A stretch of 64,000 nucleotides of DNA from Streptomyces albus subsp. albus (GCF_000719865.1 NZ_JOID01000007.1:62001-126000), one strand, 5' to 3'. Shown: positions 48,661-57,719, counted from the first letter of the stretch. Translations and numbers: made by a program. Notes: generated from the letters alone by a model not told the origin.

Positions 48661-48672
48661 GTGATAGATCAC
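48661..48672. promoter_or_regulatory. GTGATAGATCAC dyad
   Basis: 5-bp arms GTGAT/ATCAC around AG, next to the long inverted repeat. A possible operator for the endonuclease or the signalling operon; the regulator is unknown. Confidence 0.35.
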
Positions 48673-48927
48673 TATGGCGTGAACATGACGGGGGGATCCG
48701 GCGAAGAGGTTGCGACCACCGGACCCGGCCGGGCCGGGCGGGACCAGGCCACCACCGCGGCCGGGCATGCACCGCCGGCGTCACCATCTGTGCATGCCCG
48801 GCGAAACCCGAATATGGAAAAAATCACACATAGGCCACTAAAGGGGACACCTTCCTGGTGGCAAGGAGGACCGGACAGTATTGTCCAGCAGACGTACGGA
48901 CAGCCCGGTGGGCGGAGGGTGGGGGTT

Positions 48928-50211
48928 GTGAGCGGTACGAAGGATGTGCCGAGTCCTCGTCCGGTGCCCGGCAGCGGCACGGGCGGCGTGACGACCGAGA
49001 TGCTCGGCACCGCCGGCATGGCGCGGCCGCGCTGGCGCGGCGACCCGGAGTCCCTCCTCCTGGTGGAGGACGACGCGGGCGACGCCCTGCTCGTCGAGGA
49101 ACTCCTCGCGGACAGCGACATCCGCACCGAGCTGACCTGGGTGCGCTCGCTGGCCGAGGCCCAGGAGTGGCTGGCCGGGGCGCGGCTGATGCCGGGCTGC
49201 ATCCTGCTCGACCTGCACCTCCCGGACGCCGACGGCGTGACCGCCGTCACCCGGATCCTCAACGCCGCGCCCAGCACGGCCGTCGTCGTGCTCACCGGCC
49301 GCGCCGAGGGCGAGGCCGGTCTCGCCGCCGTGGCCGCGGGCGCACAGGACTACCTGGTCAAGGGCGCGCTGGAGTCCGAACTCTTCGGCCGCGCCATCCG
49401 CTACGCCGTCCAGCGCAAGCAGGTCGAGCAGACCGCGGCGGATCTGCAGGCCGGCCGGCTCCGCGCGCAGGAGAACGCCCGTCTGGAGCGCGGCCTGCTG
49501 CCCACGCCGCTGCTGCACACCGACGACCTCGTCGTCGCGGCCCGCTACGAACCGGGCCGCGCCCAGGCCCTCCTCGGCGGCGACTTCTACGACGTGGTGC
49601 AGACCCCGGACGGCACGGTGCGCGCCGTGATCGGTGACGTCTCCGGGCACGGCGCGGCGGAGGCGGCGCTCGGCGTCTGCCTGCGCGTCGCCTGGCGGAC
49701 GGCCGTGCTGTGCGGCACCGAGGGGAGCGACCTGGCGGAACTCCTGGAGAAGATCACCGTCGCGGAGCGGGCCGACTCCCCCGTCTTCGTCACCTTCACG
49801 ACGCTCACCTTCCCGCCCGACCGGCGCAGCCTGCGCGTGGTCCGCGCCGGCCATCCGGGGTTGCTGATCCGCACGCGGGGCGAGGTGGAGCTGGTGGAGC
49901 CCCCGGGCGGCCCCGCCCTGGGCCTCGGCCTGGGCGCGGCGGGCTGGCCGGAGACCGAACTCCCGCTTCCCGAGGGGGCCGAGGTCGTCGTGTTCACGGA
50001 CGGGCTGTTCGAGGGACGGACCGGTCCCGGCCGCGAACGCCTGGGCGAGGAGGGGCTCTGCGAGCTCGCGGCGGGCGAGGCCTGCGCCGGGCTGGGTCCG
50101 CAGGACTTCGTCAACGCCCTGGTGGACGGGGCGGAGCTGGCCGCCGCCGACTACGGCGGTCTGGCCGACGACGTCGCCGTTGTCAGTGTCGGATGGAGGA
50201 AGACCCCGTGA
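48928..50211 (+). CDS. Response regulator-PP2C (SpoIIE-type) phosphatase
   Basis: A 427-residue cytoplasmic protein. Residues about 42-160 are a receiver domain with phosphoacceptor Asp95 (CILLDLHLPD) and acidic DD48-49. A short coiled linker (about 165-195) leads to a PP2C/SpoIIE phosphatase (about 205-425) with GGDFYDVV, VIGDVSGHGAAEAAL and DDVAVV metal ligands. This is the RsbU/RssB-like layout that dephosphorylates anti-anti-sigma factors. GGAGGG lies 8 nt before the GTG. The kinase gene starts in its stop codon, so kinase, phosphatase and regulator are coupled. Confidence 0.92.
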   Translation: MSGTKDVPSPRPVPGSGTGGVTTEMLGTAGMARPRWRGDPESLLLVEDDAGDALLVEELLADSDIRTELTWVRSLAEAQEWLAGARLMPGCILLDLHLPDADGVTAVTRILNAAPSTAVVVLTGRAEGEAGLAAVAAGAQDYLVKGALESELFGRAIRYAVQRKQVEQTAADLQAGRLRAQENARLERGLLPTPLLHTDDLVVAARYEPGRAQALLGGDFYDVVQTPDGTVRAVIGDVSGHGAAEAALGVCLRVAWRTAVLCGTEGSDLAELLEKITVAERADSPVFVTFTTLTFPPDRRSLRVVRAGHPGLLIRTRGEVELVEPPGGPALGLGLGAAGWPETELPLPEGAEVVVFTDGLFEGRTGPGRERLGEEGLCELAAGEACAGLGPQDFVNALVDGAELAAADYGGLADDVAVVSVGWRKTP

Positions 50212-51905
50212 CCCCCACGCCCCCCACACGGGCCCCGCGTCCGGACGGCTCGGTCCTCACCGGCCGCCGGCTGACCGTGCAGGGCTGGTTCCAGCTGATC
50301 CTCTCGGTCATGCTGCTGTTCGTCCTGGGCGGCGCCGTCGTCGGCGCGCAGCTGCTGTCGAGCACCGTGCGGCAGTCCAACGACCTGGTGGAGCGCATCC
50401 AGCCGGCCCGCGCGGAGATGTACCAGCTGCAGAGCGCCCTGCTCAACCAGGAGACCGGGGTCCGCGGTTACGTCATCACCGGCGACGAGCGGTTCCTGGA
50501 GCCCTACACCGGTGGCCGGGCCCAGGAGCGCCGCTCGGTCGAACGGCTGCGGTCGCTCGTCGGACCGGACCGGGTGATGTCCGAGGACCTCTCCGCCATC
50601 GAGCGGGCGGCCGGCGACTGGCGCTCCGTCCATGCCGTGCCGCTCATCAAGCGCACCCGCGCCGGGCAGCAGGAGACCGGTGACACCCCCGAGCTGGAGA
50701 AGAGCAGGAAGTCCTTCGAGGAGCTGCGGGCGCTCTTCACCAAGCAGAACGAGCACATAGCCGAGGCCAAGGCCGAGGCGCGCGCCGAGCTCATCTCCAC
50801 CCGCACCACCCGCGACTGGGTCTACGGACTCATGATCATCATCTTTGTACTGACCGCCATCGCACTGACGGTGCTGCTGCGCCGCACCGTGGGCGGCCCG
50901 CTGCTGGCCCTGCGGGAGTCGTCCCAGCGCGTCGCCGACGGGGACTTCGACCACCGCATCAGCGCGGCCGGCCCCGCCGACGTGCGCGCGGTCGCCCTCG
51001 CCGTGGAGGCCATGCGGCACCGGATCGTCGAGGAGCTGGAGGCCACGCGCAACCGCGAGGCCCGCCTCACCCAGCAGACCGGCGACCTCGACGCGCAGGC
51101 CGTCGAGCTGCGGCGCTCCAACGCCGAGCTGGAGCAGTTCGCCTATGTGGCCTCGCACGACCTCCAGGAACCGCTGCGGAAGGTGGCCTCCTTCTGCCAG
51201 CTGCTGGAGAAACGGTACGGCGAGGAGCTGGACGAGCGCGGCAAGCAGTACATCGCCTTCGCCGTCGACGGGGCGAAGCGGATGCAGATCCTCATCAACG
51301 ACCTGCTGACCTTCTCCCGGGTCGGCCGCGTCAACGACGACCGCAGGCCCGTACCGCTCGACGAGACCCTCGACCGTGCCCTGGCCAATCTCTCGACCGC
51401 GATCGAGGAGTCCGGCGCCCGCATCGAGCGCCCGGAGACGATGCCGGAGGTGACGGGCGACCCGACGACCCTGGCGATGCTCTGGCAGAACCTCGTCGGC
51501 AACGCCGTGAAGTTCCGCTCCCCCGACCGTGAGCCCGAGGTGAAGATCACCGCCGAGTGGTCCGGGGGCGACGGGACGGACGGAGAGGACAGAGAGGACG
51601 GGGAGAGCGGGGAGAGCGGGGAGAGCGGGGAGAGCGGGACCTGGCGGTTCTGCGTGACCGACAACGGCATCGGCATCCCGCCGGAGTTCAGCGAGAAGGT
51701 GTTCATCATCTTCCAGCGGCTGCACGGCCGGGAGACGTATACCGGAACCGGCATCGGTCTGGCACTCTGCAAGAAGATCGTCGAGCATCATGGCGGTCAG
51801 ATCACTCTGGACACCGAACGGGCCGAGGGCACCCGCATCTGCTTCACCCTCCCCGGCCGTGCGGTTCCGCACGCTGTCACCGCCCATGAGGAAGCCACTG
51901 CATGA
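50208..51905 (+). CDS. Membrane sensor histidine kinase, CHASE3-HAMP-HisKA-HATPase
   Basis: A 565-residue kinase. Two membrane helices (about 27-50 and 205-228) flank a CHASE3-type helical sensor (NQETGVRGYVITGDERFLEPY). HAMP follows (229-285), a coiled coil, then HisKA with His317 in YVASHDLQEPLRKV, and the ATPase domain with NAVKFRSPD, DNGIGIP and GTGIGLALCKKIV. This resembles phytochrome-type kinases that pair with Rcp1-like regulators. A Gly-Glu-Ser repeat (about residues 464-476) comes from four 9-bp DNA repeats. The start GTG overlaps the phosphatase stop. Confidence 0.93.
   Translation: MTPTPPTRAPRPDGSVLTGRRLTVQGWFQLILSVMLLFVLGGAVVGAQLLSSTVRQSNDLVERIQPARAEMYQLQSALLNQETGVRGYVITGDERFLEPYTGGRAQERRSVERLRSLVGPDRVMSEDLSAIERAAGDWRSVHAVPLIKRTRAGQQETGDTPELEKSRKSFEELRALFTKQNEHIAEAKAEARAELISTRTTRDWVYGLMIIIFVLTAIALTVLLRRTVGGPLLALRESSQRVADGDFDHRISAAGPADVRAVALAVEAMRHRIVEELEATRNREARLTQQTGDLDAQAVELRRSNAELEQFAYVASHDLQEPLRKVASFCQLLEKRYGEELDERGKQYIAFAVDGAKRMQILINDLLTFSRVGRVNDDRRPVPLDETLDRALANLSTAIEESGARIERPETMPEVTGDPTTLAMLWQNLVGNAVKFRSPDREPEVKITAEWSGGDGTDGEDREDGESGESGESGESGTWRFCVTDNGIGIPPEFSEKVFIIFQRLHGRETYTGTGIGLALCKKIVEHHGGQITLDTERAEGTRICFTLPGRAVPHAVTAHEEATA
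51601..51637 (+). repeat. Four 9-bp tandem repeats (GGGGAGAGC) inside the histidine kinase gene
   Basis: Imperfect copies encode GESGESGESGESG between the N-box and the DNGIG part of the ATPase domain. It is a likely slippage-prone site; a change in copy number keeps the frame. Confidence 0.7.
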
Positions 51906-52336
51906 ACACCCCCCGCCCGATCGAGGTCCTGCTCGTCGAGGACGACCCCGGCGACGTCCTGATGACCCGGGAGGCCTTCGAGGACAAGATCGGCAACACG
52001 CTGCACGTCGTCCAGGACGGCGAGGAGGCGCTGGACTTCCTGTACCAGCGCGGCGCCCACGCCGGGGCGCCCCGGCCCGACCTGATCCTGCTGGACCTCA
52101 ACCTGCCCAAGTACGACGGCCGGCAGGTCCTGGAGCAGATCAAGTCGGACTCGGAGCTGTCCACCATCCCGGTGGTGGTGCTGACCACCTCCGCGGCCGA
52201 GGAGGACATCCTCCGCAGCTACAAGCTGCACGCCAACGCGTACGTCACCAAGCCGGTGGACCTCGACGCGTTCATCTCGGCGATCCGGCAGATCGACGAG
52301 TTCTTCCTGACGGTGGTCAGGCTGCCGAACCGCTGA
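51902..52336 (+). CDS. Single-domain response regulator (Rcp1-like)
   Basis: A 144-residue receiver domain without an output domain. The phosphoacceptor is Asp65 in LILLDLNLPKYDG, the acidic pair D14-D15 in VEDDPGD, and Lys in YVTKPVD. It is of the Rcp1 type that pairs with CHASE3 or phytochrome kinases. ATG overlaps the kinase stop (ATGA). It could take phosphate from the kinase and relay it to the phosphatase receiver. Its 3' end overlaps the convergent flavoprotein gene by 20 bp. Confidence 0.95.
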   Translation: MNTPRPIEVLLVEDDPGDVLMTREAFEDKIGNTLHVVQDGEEALDFLYQRGAHAGAPRPDLILLDLNLPKYDGRQVLEQIKSDSELSTIPVVVLTTSAAEEDILRSYKLHANAYVTKPVDLDAFISAIRQIDEFFLTVVRLPNR

Positions 52337-53204
52337 CCGCCCCCGCCCCGCCCGCCGGTTCCGTCCCGCCGCCCGGCCCCGGCGCGCCGCACGGCACGAG
52401 GCCGCCCCGGGCCGCGGGGCCGGCCGGGGCCGGATCGGCGCGGTGCGCCGCCGCCCCGGTGCGTCCGGGTGCCACGTCCGGGCGCAGGACGTGGTCCGCG
52501 TCGTACTCCCCGCCCGCCTCGCGGCGGAACGGGATCGGCGCGGCGTCCGGCAGGGTGCGCAGCCGTTCGCGGAGCCCGGCGGCGGCCGCCGCGTACCCGG
52601 TGCCGTCCAGGCGGTCCGCGTCGTACACCGCGTAGGGCGGGAGGGCTTCCATGCCGGTGTACCAGAACGTGCCGTGGTGCAGCGGGAAGAGCAGGCTCTC
52701 CAGGTCGCCGTTGATGCCCCGCGGGCCGAAGGCCGGTGCGCCGCCGCCGGTGGTGACGACGGCCATCGCGCGCCGGCCGGCGAGGCCGCCGTCGCCGTAG
52801 CGCAGGGTGCCGCCGCCCGCCGGGTCCTTGACGCCGTAGGCGAAGCCCTTGACGAGGACCCGGTCGAACCAGCCCTTGAGGATGGCCGGCGGGCCGAACC
52901 ACCAGAGCGGGAACTGCACGATCAGGGTGTCGGCCCAGCGGATCTTCTCCTGCTCGGCGCGGATGTCGTCGCTCAGCCGCCCGGAGAGGTGGGCCGCCCT
53001 GGAGGCGGCGGAGACGACGAGGCGGCGGTCCGGTTCGTGGTCCGGGAAGTCGCGGCGGTCGACGACGGGGTTCCAGCCCATGGCGTAGAGGTCGCTCTGC
53101 CGGTGTTCGTGGCCGAGCTCGCGCAGGGCGCGCAGGCCCTCGTCGCGGAGAGCGGCGCTCAGGGAGCGCGGCTCGGGGTGGGCGTGGATCCACAGCACTC
53201 GCAT
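52317..53204 (-). CDS. NAD(P)H quinone oxidoreductase-like flavoprotein (NQO1 family)
   Basis: A 295-residue flavodoxin-fold protein: VLWIHAHPEPRSLSAAL (FMN/FAD phosphate loop), WADTLIVQFPLWWFGPPAILKGWFDRVLVKGFAYG (flavin and active-site region) typical of NQO1/modulator of drug activity B. It reduces quinones by two electrons. The C-terminal 60 residues are Ala/Gly/Pro-rich and atypical. GGAGGGG lies before the ATG at 53204. Divergent from a DJ-1/AraC regulator, a plausible controller. The last 20 bp overlap the response regulator gene. Confidence 0.9.
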   Translation of the reverse strand: MRVLWIHAHPEPRSLSAALRDEGLRALRELGHEHRQSDLYAMGWNPVVDRRDFPDHEPDRRLVVSAASRAAHLSGRLSDDIRAEQEKIRWADTLIVQFPLWWFGPPAILKGWFDRVLVKGFAYGVKDPAGGGTLRYGDGGLAGRRAMAVVTTGGGAPAFGPRGINGDLESLLFPLHHGTFWYTGMEALPPYAVYDADRLDGTGYAAAAAGLRERLRTLPDAAPIPFRREAGGEYDADHVLRPDVAPGRTGAAAHRADPAPAGPAARGGLVPCGAPGPGGGTEPAGGAGAVSGSAA

Positions 53205-53333
53205 GTGACGGTCCCCTCCTGGGACTTCGGGTTCCCGGGCTTCCCGGGTTTCTCGGCCAGGGCGTGTCCGCCCTGCTCACGGTGTCGATTCTGCTGGCGG
53301 GATGCCGCCGGAACGAGTGGCCGGAGGGCCGGT

Positions 53334-54335
53334 ATGTGCAAGGATCGCGCCATGGTCGTCTTCCGTCACCCGGACCGTCACCCGGTCGCCGTCCTCGTCC
53401 GGCCCGGGCTGATCCCCATGGAACTCGGCGTGGTGCACCAGTTGTTCGGGCGCGCCGAGTCGCCGGACGGGGAGCCGCTGTACGAGGTGGTGACGTGCGC
53501 GCCCGAGCCGGGCGACATCCGCACGGACGCCGATTTCCCCGTCCGGGTGGGCTGCGGCCCCGAGGCGCTGGCCGAGGCCCGCACCGTGATCGTCCCGGCC
53601 TCGCGGGACGACGACGAGGTCCACGCCGCGGGACGCCTCTCCCCCGCCACGGCGGCGGCCCTGACCCGGATCGGGCCCGGGACGCGAATCGCCTCCGTGT
53701 GCACCGGCGCCTTCGTGCTCGCGGCCGCCGGCCTGCTGAACGGCCGCCCGGCGACGACCCATTGGAAGGCGGCGGCCCGCTTCCGGGAGCTGTTCCCGGA
53801 CGTCGGGCTCGATCCCGGCGTGCTCTACACCGACGACGGGGACGTCCTGACCTCGGCGGGCGAGGCGGCCGGGATCGATCTGTGCCTGCACATGATCCGC
53901 CGCGACCACGGTGCCGCGGTGACGGCCTCACTCGCCCGGCACACCGTCGTACCGCCGCACCGCGAGGGCGGCCAGGCCCAGTACGTGCCGCGTCCCGTCC
54001 CGGAGCCGCGGGTCTCGTCCACGGCACCGGCCCGGGCCTGGGCCGAGGAGCAGCTCGGCCGGCCGATCGCGCTCCGTGAGCTGGCCGCGCGGTCCTCGAT
54101 GAGCGTACGGACCTTCAGCCGCCGGTTCCGCGAGGAGACCGGGCTGACCCCGGTGCAGTGGCTGACGCGGCGCCGGGTGGAGCGGGCCCGGGAGCTGCTG
54201 GAGGAGACGGATCTGCCGGTGGACCGGATCGCGGCGGAGGCGGGTTTCGGTACGGGCGCCTCGCTGCGGCAGCATCTGCGCGCGGCGCTGGGCGTCTCGC
54301 CGAGCGCCTACCGGGCCACCTTCCGGGGCCCCTGA
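53334..54335 (+). CDS. AraC-family regulator with DJ-1/PfpI domain (GlxA/FtrA type)
   Basis: A 333-residue regulator. Residues 8-190 form a DJ-1/PfpI-like domain with the nucleophile-elbow Cys in SVCTGAFVLAAAGLL. Residues about 220-325 are the AraC HTH pair (IALRELAARSSMSVRTFSRRFREETGLTPVQWL). It may sense electrophiles or aldehydes through the Cys and activate the divergent quinone reductase gene. ATG 53334 has GGAGGG 5 nt upstream and is preferred to ATG 53352. Confidence 0.9.
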   Translation: MCKDRAMVVFRHPDRHPVAVLVRPGLIPMELGVVHQLFGRAESPDGEPLYEVVTCAPEPGDIRTDADFPVRVGCGPEALAEARTVIVPASRDDDEVHAAGRLSPATAAALTRIGPGTRIASVCTGAFVLAAAGLLNGRPATTHWKAAARFRELFPDVGLDPGVLYTDDGDVLTSAGEAAGIDLCLHMIRRDHGAAVTASLARHTVVPPHREGGQAQYVPRPVPEPRVSSTAPARAWAEEQLGRPIALRELAARSSMSVRTFSRRFREETGLTPVQWLTRRRVERARELLEETDLPVDRIAAEAGFGTGASLRQHLRAALGVSPSAYRATFRGP

Positions 54336-54749
54336 ACGGCGCTGCCGCTTTCCGGGGCCGCTGAGCGGCGAGGCCGCCTCCCGTCTGGCCGGGCCCGGGG
54401 GGCGGGAGCGGGCGCCCGGCTTCCGCCCGGCTCCCGGGGGGCTCGGGCTCCGGGTTCGGGGGCCCGGAGGGGCCGGGGCTCAGGGGCTCCGCGCCGACGG
54501 GCCGGTGACGGCGGCGGAGCCGCGCCCCGGAGAGCCGGGCGAGGAGAGAGGCGGAGAGCAAGGAGGGCGCGCCCGGGAGGCGCTGCCCGGGACGGCCCGC
54601 CCGAGAAGGGCTGCCCGCTGGGACCGGCCGGGGGACCCGTGGCCCAGGTTTCCGGGGGGCGGGCACGGGCACTCCGGGCGTGGAGGCACGTATCGCCCGT
54701 GCCCGCGGAGCGAAGCGACCTGCGAGAGCCCGCGAGAGAGGGACACGTT
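54336..54749 (+). other. Intergenic stretch with one hairpin
   Basis: 414 bp after the AraC gene. An 11-bp stem with one bulged base (54403-54413 with 54425-54436) is a likely terminator. No open frame looks coding. The last 40 bp hold GAGAGGGA before the next start. Confidence 0.5.
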
Positions 54750-55382
54750 ATGCGGATCGGAATCATCGGCGCCGGGCACATCGGTTCCGCCCTGGCCCAG
54801 CACTTCACCCGGGTCGGCTACGACGTGGCCGTCAGCAACTCCCGGGGCCCGGAGACACTCCGGGACCTGGTGGCGGAGCTCGGTCCCCGGGCCCGGGCCC
54901 TGACGGTCGAGGAGACCGCGCGGTTCGGTGACGTGGTCGTGGTGTCCATCCCGTTCGGGCGATACCACGAGCTGCCGTCCGCGTCGCTGAGCAGGAAGAT
55001 CGTCATCGACACCTGCAACTACTTCCCCGAGCGGGACGGGCACGATCCCGATCTCGACCGGGACCGCATCACCTCCAGCCAGAAGATCCGCGCCCACACG
55101 GGCGCCAACGTGGTGAAGGCGTTCAACGCCGTCTACTGGGAGAACCTGCGGGCGGGCAGCCGCCCCAAGGGGGCGCCGGACCGGCTCGCCGTCCCGATCT
55201 CCGGCAGCGACCAGGACGCCAAGGCCGTGGTCGCGGGCCTGATCCGGGACATCGGCTTCGACCCGGTCGACGCCGGGAATCTCGGCCAGGGCGGTCGCCG
55301 GCACCAGCCCGGGACCCGGGTCTTCGGGGCGAAGATGACGGCCGAGGAGATGAGCGGTCTCTTCCACGCGGTCCGCGGCTGA
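54750..55382 (+). CDS. NADPH-dependent F420 reductase-like protein
   Basis: A 210-residue Rossmann protein. MRIGIIGAGHIGSALAQHF is the NADP loop, SNSRGPETL the phosphate contact and VVKAFNAVYWENL a typical later helix of the F420-NADP oxidoreductase / NAD(P)-binding family. It may move hydride between NADPH and F420 or another small acceptor. GAGAGGGA lies before the ATG at 54750. Convergent with the cardiolipin synthase-like gene (24-bp gap). Confidence 0.85.
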   Translation: MRIGIIGAGHIGSALAQHFTRVGYDVAVSNSRGPETLRDLVAELGPRARALTVEETARFGDVVVVSIPFGRYHELPSASLSRKIVIDTCNYFPERDGHDPDLDRDRITSSQKIRAHTGANVVKAFNAVYWENLRAGSRPKGAPDRLAVPISGSDQDAKAVVAGLIRDIGFDPVDAGNLGQGGRRHQPGTRVFGAKMTAEEMSGLFHAVRG

Positions 55383-55406
55383 ACCCGGCGGTCCGCCGCG
55401 GCCCGG

Positions 55407-56621
55407 TCAGAGGAAGCGGCGGACAGGGGCGGTGACCGCCTCGCGCAGCCGCTGGGCCGCCGGGCGCCGCTTCCAGCGGCCCTCCACCATCCGCTCGCTG
55501 ACCTTCAGGTCCTCGTCGAAGTCGGCGGTCAGCCTGCCGGTGAACGTCTCGTCGAGCACGGTGAGCATGACTTCCTCGTCGTGTTCGAGGGAGCGGCGGT
55601 TGAAGTTGGTGGAGCCGATCAGGGAGGCGACCCCGTCGACGGTGATCACCTTGGCGTGCATCATCGTCGGCTGGTACTGCCAGATCCGCACCCCGCACGC
55701 CAGCAGGTCCTCGTAGTGGCGCTGTCCGGCGAGCTGGCACACGCGCTGGTCGGTGTGCGGCCCGGGGAGCAGGATGTCGATCTCGACCCCGCGCCGGGCG
55801 GCGGCACACAGCAGCTCGACGAAGTAGTCGTCCGGGGCGAAGTAGGCCGTGGCCAGCCGGATGTGCTCCTCGGCCGATTCCAGGACCACCCGGATCAGGG
55901 TCTGCATGTCCTGCCAGCCGTAACTCGCGGAGCCGCGCACGACCTGGACCACCGCGTCGCCGGGCGCGGCCTGCTCGGTGAACCGGTCGCGCTCGTCGAA
56001 GAGCAGGTCGTGGCACTCGGCCCAGTTCTGGGAGAAGGCCGCGGCGATGCCGTCCACGGCGGGGCCGGCGACGCGTACGTGGGTGTCGCGCCACTCGTTC
56101 TCGTCGCGGGCGTCGCCGCACCACTCCTCGGCGATGCCCACGCCCCCGGTGAAGGCGACGCGCTCGTCGACGATCAGGGCCTTGCGGTGGCAGCGGTGGT
56201 TCTGCTTGAACGGCGAGATCCACAGCGGTTTGCGGAACCAGGCCACTTCCGCGCCGGCCCGGTCCATCATCTCCAGCAGGTCCTTCTCGATGGGCCGGCT
56301 GCCGAAGCCGTCCAGCAGCAGCCGTACCCGCACGCCGGCCCGGGCCCGCTCGGAGAGCGCCTCGGCGAACTGGCGGGCGATCTCCCCGCGCCAGTAGACG
56401 AAGGTCATCATGTCGACGGTGTGCTCCGCGGAGCGGATGGCCTCCAGCATCGCCGGGAAGATCCGGTCGCCGTTGCGCAGTGGAATGAGCTCGTTGCCCT
56501 CGGTGGCGGCGATGCCCAGCAGTCGTTCCAGCCGGCGCCGTATCCGCTGCTTGCGGTCCGCCGTCCCACGGTTCTCCGGGCTGGGGACGGCGGGCTCGGG
56601 TCTGTCCTGGACGGTGCTCAT
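55407..56621 (-). CDS. Phospholipase D-type cardiolipin synthase-like protein
   Basis: A 404-residue PLD-superfamily protein with two HKD sites: HRKALIVDERVAFTGG in the first half and HAKVITVDGVASLIGSTNFNRRS in the second, both complete. It joins phosphatidylglycerol to another lipid, or cleaves phosphodiesters. There is no clear membrane helix, unlike E. coli ClsA, so it is closer to ClsB/C. The ATG at 56621 is the natural start. Confidence 0.9.
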   Translation of the reverse strand: MSTVQDRPEPAVPSPENRGTADRKQRIRRRLERLLGIAATEGNELIPLRNGDRIFPAMLEAIRSAEHTVDMMTFVYWRGEIARQFAEALSERARAGVRVRLLLDGFGSRPIEKDLLEMMDRAGAEVAWFRKPLWISPFKQNHRCHRKALIVDERVAFTGGVGIAEEWCGDARDENEWRDTHVRVAGPAVDGIAAAFSQNWAECHDLLFDERDRFTEQAAPGDAVVQVVRGSASYGWQDMQTLIRVVLESAEEHIRLATAYFAPDDYFVELLCAAARRGVEIDILLPGPHTDQRVCQLAGQRHYEDLLACGVRIWQYQPTMMHAKVITVDGVASLIGSTNFNRRSLEHDEEVMLTVLDETFTGRLTADFDEDLKVSERMVEGRWKRRPAAQRLREAVTAPVRRFL

Positions 56622-56849
56622 GGGGCGGGCCTCGGTGCTGGTCGGGGGCCGGGGGATCCCAGCCGACTGTACCGAACATCTGCCCTAATCCGCCGGGTCC
56701 ATTACCGGGCGGTCCGCCGTTCGCGGTGCCTCCGGATACCGCCGCGGCGGGAGCCGGGATCGCCCGTTCCGCCCGTTTGGCCCTACCGTTCGGGGGTGAT
56801 GTCTCGCGCTGTTGCTGCGCGGCGGGCGGCCGTTTTGCAGAATGGCCCG

Positions 56850-57077
56850 ATGGACAACACCACTTACGGTCAGTGGATGAGCACGGACCAGCCGGGGCTG
56901 ACGGTGCGGCGCGGTCCCGAAGGGCTCGTCTGCCTGAGCACCCCGGACGGGGAGTGTGCCACGCTCCGCCATCTGCTGGAGCCGATCGCCGAGGGTCTGG
57001 CGCGGGGCGAGGGCGCCCTGGAGAGCCTCACCTCCCAGCAGGCCCGCTCCGCGCTCCAGGCCCTGCGCTTCGCCTGA
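56850..57077 (+). CDS. Small hypothetical protein (75 aa)
   Basis: A 75-residue soluble acidic protein with TYGQWMSTDQPGLTVRRGPEGL and a helical end LESLTSQQARSALQALRFA. I do not recognise the family. There is no Shine-Dalgarno site; CAGAAT (56838-56843) lies 6 nt before the ATG, a leaderless pattern. An in-frame ATG at 56799 would add 17 residues. It lies in a run of small orphan genes up to 57.9 kb. Confidence 0.6.
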   Translation: MDNTTYGQWMSTDQPGLTVRRGPEGLVCLSTPDGECATLRHLLEPIAEGLARGEGALESLTSQQARSALQALRFA

Positions 57078-57314
57078 CCGGGCCCCGTCCGGGCCTCCGC
57101 CTCCGGGCCCCCGGCCTCCCGACCCCTGCTTCCGGGCCGTTGTCCGTGTCCTGCGCCGAGGCATGGGGCGGCGTCGCGCGGACACCCGGTGGGCGGGCCG
57201 CCGGGGCTCCGGTGATTCACCACCGTCCGGGCGGTCATACGGAGAGGCGGGGCGCGGCACGACGGATCCGCCGCCGCCCCGAGGTGACAGGCAACCCCGC
57301 GGAAAGGATCACGT

Positions 57315-57563
57315 GTGATCACCCATGAGCATGTCCGGGACCTGCTGCGGTCCCCGGACCGGCAGCCCGTGCTCGTCCTGCTGGAGGGCCGGGAACAGGT
57401 CGTGCCCGCCGCGGAGCTGGACGGCGACCGCTACCGGGGAGCCGTGGAGATCATCTCCCGGGACGACCTCACCGCCCTGCTTCCGGACACGGACCCCTCC
57501 GACCACGAGCTGACGGAGGTCGCGAGCCGTCTGCAGACCGTGGCGGCGGAGCGCGGCGCCTGA
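57315..57563 (+). CDS. Small hypothetical protein (82 aa)
   Basis: An 82-residue acidic protein, ITHEHVRDLLRSPDRQPVLVLLEG at the start, EIISRDDLTALLPDTDPSDHELTEVASRLQ later. Looks like a short alpha/beta fold. No family recognised. AAAGGA lies about 6 nt before the GTG at 57315. Codon use is typical, so I take it as real. Confidence 0.65.
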   Translation: MITHEHVRDLLRSPDRQPVLVLLEGREQVVPAAELDGDRYRGAVEIISRDDLTALLPDTDPSDHELTEVASRLQTVAAERGA

Positions 57564-57719
57564 CCCGGCCGGACATGACCCTCCGGTCCCCGGGTACCCG
57601 GACCCGTCGCGACGCGCCCGGCACGAGAGCCGGCCGGCCCGCCGCGGGCCCGATCCGGGCTCCGGAACGCCGGGGGAACCGGGACGGACGACGAGCAAGG
57701 CGATGAGCGAGGAGAGCGC

